DNA of 64,000 nucleotides. Source: Gongronella butleri (Eukaryota; Mucoromycota; Mucoromycetes; Mucorales; Cunninghamellaceae). Within the stretch, counting starts at the first letter, position 1. Each line of letters begins with the position of its first letter. This document shows positions 57,609-64,000 of this stretch, in pieces. A model generated the notes under the pieces. It did no database searches, had not been told where the DNA came from, and saw only the letters and a program-made list of their open reading frames with translations. Location: contig JAIWZP010000032.1 in NCBI GenBank assembly GCA_025201375.1, positions 310,001 to 374,000 of the forward strand. Reading direction: 5' to 3'. Made by a program: the position numbers and the translations under genes.

Positions 57609-58521
57609 AATAAACCGAAAGCGACCGTGTTTTACTGTTTGCCCTTGCTGAATTTTTCGCTCTTTTTTTTTTCGTTTGCTCGGCCCATGAAAAAAGGTCA
57701 ATTGCGATTTTTCTTGTTTTCTTTCGATTGACGGGTCTCTTCAGCATAATGTGTGCATCACTTTTGCCTTTCTTTCGGGCGTGTTGGGGTGTCGTTTGTT
57801 GCATTAAACTCGTATTGGGATAGGAGGCGGAAGAATTGGGCAATTATCATCACAAGGACGGTGCTTTTGGCTTTCAATGACATTGTGTCACACGTCGTTT
57901 GTCTTTTGTGCGTGCACCATACTGGCTCGTCGTGTCATCGACAGAAAGAGGCGCAAAAAGTGTCACTTTTTAACGAGTGGGCCATTTGTTTTTCCTGCGT
58001 CACATGCGGCGGCGGGGACAATAGCCCCTTTTGCATGGCCTCTTTGGCGCCGGGCGCGGCTCAATTGGCCTCAAAGCCGACGCTAGCCACCCGCGCTCTG
58101 TGGCACAGCGCTTGCTGACGAATGCCCGTCATTGACGGACATCATCGTCCCATGGGGGAGGCAATGTTGGGACGACGATGTTATCACTAAAAAGGACAAA
58201 GGGCGCGAGAGTTGGGACGAGACGCGTCGCTTGTCCTTGTTTTTCAAGGAGCTGCAGCCTCGTTCTGGAGGTGTGAAGCGTAAAAATGTTTCATTGGCAA
58301 TGCTTCACAGTGTCAACTTGAAAATGAATCATAATGGGGAGATTCGGCGAAAGGGTGTAATCAGATGAAGACTCGGTGCAATGTGATTGGTCATGGCCCA
58401 TATCTGATGAGAAGTCAGTCCAGCCACTCAAAATGTATAAAAGGCAAGGAACCCCTCCTCTTATGTTTTTTTAGTTCCCTTTCGCTCTTTTTCCCTCCTT
58501 TTTTATTTTTTTTGTACCAAA
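57609..58521. other. Gene-free stretch, ISCU promoter at right
   Basis: TATAAAAGG at 58436-58444, about 80 bp before the ISCU start, is the clearest element. An open frame at 57753-58118 reads CVTCGGGDNSPFC, faintly knuckle-like but without the His and without splice signals. Nothing else is recognised. Confidence 0.5.
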
Positions 58522-59192
58522 ATGTTGCGAACCTCTCTCTCTGTTGTGAACAAGAGCACCCGCATGATCCAGCGCCCTCTCACCTTGTCTGGCGCTCGCT
58601 TCTATCACGAAAAGGTACAGGAGTTTGGTCAACCCCAACAAAAAAAAACAACAAAAAAGAGAAAAAAAAAACATGAAAACTCACCCATGTTTCGTTGCGT
58701 AAAAATAGGTGATTGACCACTACGAGCACCCGCGCAACGTGGGTTCCTTTGCCAAGAATGAGCCTGGTGTCGGCACCGGTCTTGTTGGCGCGCCTGCGTG
58801 CGGCGACGTGATGAAGTTGCAAATCAAGGTGGATGATGCCTCGGGCAAGATTGTCGATGTGAAGTTTAAGACTTTTGGCTGTGGCTCCGCCATTGCTTCC
58901 AGCAGCTTCATGACCGAGCGTGTCCGTGGATTGACTTTGGAGGAAGCCGGCAAGATCAAGAACACAGAGATCGCCAAGGAGCTTTGCTTGCCGCCCGTCA
59001 AGTTGCATTGCTCGAGTAAGTCTCTTTTTTTTTTTTTTTTGCGCCAAAGCATGTGCCAATCGGCCCCAAAAATGATTGGCAGCGAGTCAATGAGCCAGGC
59101 AACTGATGTCATCACGTTTTTTTTTAGTGCTTGCTGAGGATGCGATCAAGTCGGCCATCAACGACTACAAGTCACGCAGAGCAAACAAATAA
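58522..59192 (+). CDS. ISU1: Iron-sulfur cluster scaffold protein ISCU/Isu1
   Basis: Mitochondrial scaffold on which [2Fe-2S] clusters are built by Nfs1-Isd11 with frataxin, then released by Hsp70. Three exons (58522-58614, 58709-59015, 59128-59192) give 154 residues. The presequence MLRTSLSVVNKSTRMIQRP is followed by the conserved FYHEKVIDHYEHPRNVGSF. All three ligand cysteines are present (GAPACGDVM, FGCGSAIASSS, KLHCSMLAEDAI), as is the LPPVK motif bound by the Hsp70 chaperone. A TATA box lies about 80 bp upstream of the ATG. Confidence 0.97.
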
Positions 59193-59570
59193 GCGATTTG
59201 CTGCCACCAATGCTTTCCCAGTTGTCATTCCCCTCATAGTTATGTTAAAAATATCGAATTGTAAATAGCCTTTTCATTAAAAACACTGTCGTCACGACCT
59301 TGGAATCTTTGTGTGGGGACAAAAAAAAAAAAAAGAGCGAAAAGGCGGCTCAATTGTGGGTTTCACAAGCAACCACTCTGTGTCGGAATCAAAATTCGAT
59401 GCGTGTGTGTGTGTGTGTGTGCAATGCGTGTGTTCGCCTGGATGCTGGTGGCACCCACATTTTGAAAAAAAAAGGGAGCAACCAGAAAAAAAAAAAAAAA
59501 AAAAACTCTCTTTTCCCTCTTTTGCTCTATTTTTCGCTTTTTTCCCCTTTCCTTCTTCATCTTGCGTAGT
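59193..59570. other. Short intergenic region
   Basis: ISCU 3' UTR, a (GT)10 microsatellite near 59402-59421, poly-A, and a pyrimidine-rich leader before the SLC35F6-like ATG. Nothing coding. Confidence 0.5.
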
Positions 59571-60659
59571 ATGGTTTTGTCCCTGCTGTACTTGTTTGTG
59601 CTTGTCCTTGGCTTGCTTATCTCAGGTAAACTCGCGACCCTTTGTAGTCGCAAAAAAAAAAAGAAGCAAGTGCTTATCTTTTTGCCCTTTTTTTGGTGTT
59701 TTATCCTTTTAGGTGTCTCGATACCCTTGATTTTGACCTTCCAGGACGGCGTTTTCGTGGATCAAGATGTGACGTTTAAGCAGCCTTTGCTTCAGACGCT
59801 GATGATCTTCATTGGCGAGATTGTGTGCATTGTTGGCATCCAAATCATCAAAAAGGGCACCACATGGTTTGATCAGACCAGCCTGGATGTCCACGCGCCC
59901 ACGGAGCACCGTCAATCCAAGTGCGCCAGCCTGTGGTTCATTGTGCCCAGTGCCTGCGACCTCATCTCCACAACGGTAAAGAGACGAAAACATGGAAATA
60001 CGAGTGGAAAGGGTAAAAATTGACCTTTTTTTTATTTCTCTCTCGTAGCTTCTGAATTTGGGCCTGATTTACAGCACTCCTTCGGTGTATCAGATGGTGC
60101 GTAGCAGCATTGTGGGCTTTTCGGCCGTTTTCAGCTTCATTTTCCTTGCGCGCCGCTTCCTTGCGCAAGAATGGGTGTCTGCGCTCTTTATCCTGCTTGG
60201 CATCGGCCTTGTGGCGTTCCACCCGGTCCTGGACGTGCATATGAACGACGATGGTGCGTGCCCCTGGTTTGGCCCTTCCCTGTTGCTCATCTCGCAGGTG
60301 TTTGTCGCGCTGCAGTTTATTCTTGAGGAATTCCTCATGGACCGCTTCCAATTGGACCCCGTGCGTGCCATGGGCATTGAAGGCGTCTTTGGCGCGCTCT
60401 TGCTTGGTGTCGCGCTCATCCTGTCTGCCATTCTCCCTGGCGTCCCTGCCGTTCTCGACGTCAAGCAGGGCTTTGACCAGCTCTTTGACTCCAACGACCT
60501 CGTCCAGTCCTCCGTCGTTTTGGCCGCCATGGTCGCCATCTTCAACTTCTTTGGTCTCGCCGTCAGCACGTCCATTGGCATCCCGGGCCGCAGCGTCTTG
60601 GACGCCCTCCGGTAAAAAGAAAAAGTTTGAAAAAAAATCCAACAACTGGTGGCTCATCC

Positions 60660-60690
<31 letters not shown>

Positions 60691-60890
60691 CCATTAGCAC
60701 GACGCTGATTTGGATCGTGGCCGTCCACTATGGATACGACGCGTTCTCGTGGGTGCAGTTGATCGGATTCCTTGTGCTTGTGTTTGGCATCTTTGTCTTT
60801 AACGGCGTGTTTTCGTCCGTTTACAAGAGCCTGCGCGAGCGCTTTGGCTCGCGCCAAGTCGACAGCGAGCGCGCGCCTCTCTTGTCTTGA
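59571..60890 (+). CDS. SLC35F6-like drug/metabolite-superfamily transporter
   Basis: Ten-pass membrane protein of the nucleotide-sugar-transporter-like family. Four exons (59571-59625, 59713-59975, 60049-60611, 60698-60890) give 357 residues; human SLC35F6 has 371. It begins MVLSLLYLFVLVLGLLISG. It contains WFIVPSACDLISTTLLNLGL and YSTPSVYQMVRSSIVGFSAV (the conserved Q-M-x-R region), then FLILLGIGLVAFHP-type helices and FNFFGLAVSTSIG. It ends SERAPLLS, a dileucine-type signal suiting endolysosomal sorting. The substrate is not established for the family. Intron 3 carries a long T run before its acceptor ccattag. Confidence 0.9.
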
Positions 60891-61807
60891 TTCCCTTTTG
60901 CCCCTTCGATCCCTATTTGTCTGATATCCTCTTGTTTTCCCCCCTTTTCTCCTCGCTTACCCTCCTTGTCACTCTGAAACGCTCTTTCTTTATTTCTTTC
61001 TTTCTTCTCTTTTTTCCTTGTGATCATCCTCTTACTCAGTAAATTGTATCTGCGTGGTGCCTGGTAATGGCTTGCTATCGCCCGTTTTATTTCTTTTTTA
61101 TCGTGACCAGCGTGTGTAAACAAAGATCGAGCGTAATCGCGAGCGACGATCGTCGTTGCCCCCATCCAATCAACCGCGCAGCATGCACTGTTCAACTCGT
61201 AAGAGCTGAGGATTGCAGCACCATGCATAAATGCGGTGCACCATCGCTGTTGGCACGACCTCTCTTCTTTTCTTGACAGCTGTCGTCTCACCAAAAACAA
61301 AAAAAAAAAAAAGAAAAAAAAGATGACCTGTGTCCGTGGCATGCAAGTCAAGTAACACCCAGCGGAGCCCATAAACTTTATCTGCATCACCTGGTCATCC
61401 ACACAAATGGGACGCAGCATCACTCCATGGCTGCACTTCAAAAAAAAAAGTGTGCCACTGAAGATGCCTTGCGCCTCGCTCCGCTCACCGCTTCTGTCGA
61501 TTGCTTATTTTGGGTGCCGCCAGGCGCGTGGAACCCGCCCGCGGCACGCTGAGACGCGTCTTTGTTTCAAATTTCAATGTCCTCTCCAAATGACGCGAAA
61601 ATGGGCCATTGCCGACTCGAATGAGTCAACAATCACGATCGGCGGCTCTAAATAGCACAATGGGCTTGCAGGTGTTGCCATGGCAAGGAGAAGTAGATGG
61701 CTTGATAGGGCGCTATCAACATTTTATTTGAAACAACCGGGAAAATGAAGCGAGTTTGAGGAGCTACTTGAAATCTGGACAGCCTTGCCATGGACATTGA
61801 AAGTCGC
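60891..61807. other. Gene-free stretch
   Basis: 3' UTR of the transporter gene and the downstream side of mini-gene 4. It has pyrimidine-rich sequence near 60900-61020 and mixed sequence after that. I see no gene or repeat-family copy. Confidence 0.45.
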
Positions 61808-61965
61808 TTAGCGGCGAGGAGGAGGAGGCGGGAGGGGACACATGCTAAACACGAAAAGAGTTCAGTGTGAGGCACTTTTTTTTCACAATTCATGCGCCGC
61901 TGTACTTACGATTTCGGGTGGGGGCCACCGCAGTTGCCGCAGATCCAGCGTCGTGGGTTTGACAT
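61808..61965 (-). CDS. CCHC zinc-knuckle mini-gene 4
   Basis: Two exons (61965-61910, 61844-61808) encode 30 residues with CGNCGGPHPKSMC (C-x2-C-x3-H-x4-C) and a short Pro/Arg tail. The 65-bp intron (gtaagt...gtgtttag) is in phase 2 in the third codon after the His, as in mini-genes 1 and 2. TATAAAAG at 62039-62032 lies about 70 bp upstream of the ATG. The CGGPH core is the best knuckle in the family. Function unknown; RNA or ssDNA binding is only inferred from the fold. Confidence 0.55.
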
Positions 61966-63885
61966 GATGAATAGAATGTTGAATAGAATAGAAGATGAAG
62001 TGTTTGATAAAAATTTGCATTGTACTAAATGCTTTTATAAACTTTTGGCCACCATTGACAACAATCCACTTTTAACATGTCATGGATGCTCAGATCAACA
62101 AGTAATCCAACGCATGGACTGCATGCCAGGGAACACGATGACACGCTTGGTGCACGACCCAAGATCAAAAAAAAAGTTTGAAAAAGACGCGTTTGTGGTC
62201 AATTCGACTTTTTCCTTGTTTTTAAGCGTGAGTGGGCTGCATTGACACTTAGATGAACCTTAGCTCACGTGCGAGTTGAAAGTGTGGGGTCGACGCGACG
62301 TGCTAACGCGACCCATGATCAAAAAAGCCAGAAAAGGATCCATTTGTGAACTATGATCTCATTTCTCCTTATTTTTTGCAGCATGAATGGGGTGCAATGA
62401 GGCGTAATTCAAGAACGAGCACAAAGAGTGGGAAAGACGCGCCGCGCTGACGTGACGACGCGCTCATCGCGTGTCTCGCAGCTTTTTTTCGTCATGCTTT
62501 ATGTAGCTCAAGACTGTGCCTGCTAATTGCCGAGAAAGCTTGACATCGATAGAGCTCTAATGTTCATCCCCATCTGGTGCAAATCTGGGATCATTGTTAC
62601 AATATTTCTTAGAGATGAACCGTAAAAAATGGCAAATTGACCATTTTGGGTCATTTACTCGACGGGGATACAATCAAAATCAAAACTTGGTAAGTATCGA
62701 GTGAATGAGGATCGCAAAACGTCTAAAAACGCGCGCCTGCCGAGAGGATTAAATCGCGGTCTTGTTGAGCTAAATCGTTTAAAGCAAGTTTGATCTATTT
62801 TGCAAGTGTAACACAGGATGCAACTTGCCCAATTGCCGCACAACTTGGCATCAGAAGAGATCTTTCCATTACCATGCAATCTTTCAAATATGAGGTCATT
62901 TGGCTAATTTTTGCGGCCACGACAGCGAGTGGTCGTTTTGAGTCGAATCTTCGTCGATTGGCAAAATCGAAAACCCAGGTCCGCCGATCTGGCCCAAACT
63001 TGCTCACAAGGTAGTCCACATCGTGTTTCATGGTAAAAATCACAAAAAACGCAAGGGTTGTCCAGTGCAATTTTGCACTAGCAGCGATGAAATAATTTTC
63101 TTTGAAGACTTCTAGCTCGGCAAGAACGCGACTTGGACGGCTGGTTTTGCGTTATACGGCAAGGCACGGGCTGGCACGTAATGTTATTACTCAGCAAGGA
63201 CCGTGCCCAATAGCTGTGGCGCGAGAAATCAGCAACCCAAAAATCGCTGAAACCAAGGGTCCACTTTGACCGCACGTAACTCGTGGTCCAGCTAGCAATT
63301 TTTTGTGATCACCAATACAAGAGTGTGCGTCAGGTTCTTTTCTCTCGCATAGGGTTGTTTTCATGCTTGTGGGTCAAGCTTCGATGGCGCTGCAAGAGAT
63401 TCAAAACTAGGTTTCAAAACGCATAAATTGCCAATTGCTCGGAAACGCGCTAATCAACCTCGGTTTTTTCTTTGCTTTTTCTCGGTCAAATGAGCGCTCT
63501 TATCTGTTGAGTTGTGTGGCCAGGAGATTGGGGTACCTTGATTTCGGAGGCCATCTTACCATAAGGGGGTACCATTTAGAATACAAGGCGGATTTTGAAA
63601 CCCGTCGTAAGTGGCCCACCTGAATAGGTTTCAGCTCTTCTTGGAACCTTTGCACCACTCTTTCCGTCCTGACCTCCCCACACCTTCCCTCCCATTGGTC
63701 CACAGCTCCGCCGGACCGCCATACCCCGATGAGCCCGCACCCCAAGGTGCCACTGCCTCCTTTTATTGCTGTCCCCTTTTGTATCTCCGGCCACGACAAT
63801 GAAACGCGTTTTTTTTTTTTTTTGTGTTTCTCTCTCTTTCTCTCTTTCTTGTTCTTGTTTTTTTTTTTTTTTTTTGTTCATCATC
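61966..63885. other. Gene-free stretch
   Basis: Apart from the mini-gene 4 promoter, 1.8 kb of AT-rich, then mixed sequence. A short open frame near 62010-62130 has two C-x2-C pairs (HCTKC, TCHGC) but no further support. 63.6-63.88 kb is pyrimidine-rich and probably the leader of the gene at the edge. Confidence 0.4.
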
Positions 63886-64000
63886 ATGATTCAAATGAAT
63901 GTCGACGAAATCATGTTTACGTTGCAGAAAAACATCGAATTGCCTGCTAAATTCTGGCAAGACTTCTCGCCCATTTTGGGGTCTATTGTGGAGGTGTTTG
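63886..64000 (+). CDS. 5' end of an unidentified gene (cut by window)
   Basis: An open frame begins at ATG 63886 (second in-frame ATG at 63895) after a long poly-T/CT leader like those of the other genes here, and stays open to the edge. The visible residues, MNVDEIMFTLQKNIELPAKF and WQDFSPILGSIVEVF, are helical and hydrophilic. No family is recognised. Confidence 0.5.
   Translation, partial: MIQMNVDEIMFTLQKNIELPAKFWQDFSPILGSIVEVF

Noticed and set aside
57753..58118. Open frame with CVTCGGGDNSPFC
   Set aside because: It looks like the knuckle family but lacks the His, the conserved intron and a TATA box at the right distance.
61892..62245. Open frame with paired C-x2-C motifs (HCTKC, TCHGC)
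   Set aside because: It overlaps the promoter of mini-gene 4, has no splice or start support, and the spacing fits no zinc domain I know.
1..64000. CRISPR array, rRNA or integron-like structure
   Set aside because: No regularly spaced short repeats with unique spacers and no rRNA-like sequence were seen; the window is eukaryotic.

Overview
The window is nuclear DNA of a eukaryote, most likely a fungus and perhaps an early-diverging one. All genes with recognisable products except one are split by short GT-AG introns (one looks GC-AG) with long poly-T or poly-A runs. It carries a cytosolic Hsp104 ending in an acidic DEDLD-type tail, a lineage signal that excludes animals, and its other proteins have clear fungal counterparts. 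No organism can be named from the sequence alone.

Layout. 1-7.3 kb: a sugar-transporter gene (minus) lies between two direct copies of a segment of about 2.2 kb; each copy carries a broken 3' end of HSP104. 7.3-10.8 kb: zinc-finger gene fragments, dispersed repeats and a GT-rich tandem array. 10.8-15.3 kb: intact HSP104 and an unknown membrane-type protein (both minus). 15.3-18.5 kb: repeats. 18.6-24.1 kb: a 1,682-residue adenylation/carrier/membrane protein of the polyamino-acid-synthetase type (minus). 26.8-29.3 kb: TOM70 (plus). 29.3-33.6 kb: repeats, including a 200-bp MITE. 33.6-37.4 kb: ribosomal protein eL18 (minus) and COQ9 (plus) on one divergent promoter, then a PAS-type protein (minus). 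37.4-43.1 kb: repeats with two or three tiny zinc-knuckle genes. 43.1-49.4 kb: a SIZ/PIAS SUMO ligase (minus) and a DDHD phospholipase (plus), divergent. 49.4-53.6 kb: hairpin-rich repeats, a second copy of the 30-32 kb repeat block and tRNA-derived sequences. 53.6-60.9 kb: FMC1, NDC1 (both minus), eL33, ISCU/ISU1 and an SLC35F6-like transporter (plus). 60.9-64 kb: one more zinc-knuckle mini-gene and the start of an unidentified gene at the window edge.

The unique genes are housekeeping: protein disaggregation, mitochondrial import, ubiquinone synthesis, iron-sulfur assembly, ATP-synthase assembly, translation, nuclear pore and SUMO ligation. Five serve mitochondria but show no operon-like order. 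The accessory DNA holds the novelty: a family of 26-56-residue CCHC zinc-knuckle mini-genes whose intron interrupts the knuckle at a conserved place and phase, a MITE with a paralogous empty site in the same window, a 52-bp-arm hairpin in a TTCAGGTC-rich domain, and layered dispersed repeats. Gene models were assembled by hand from splice signals and reading-frame continuity; no database search was possible.
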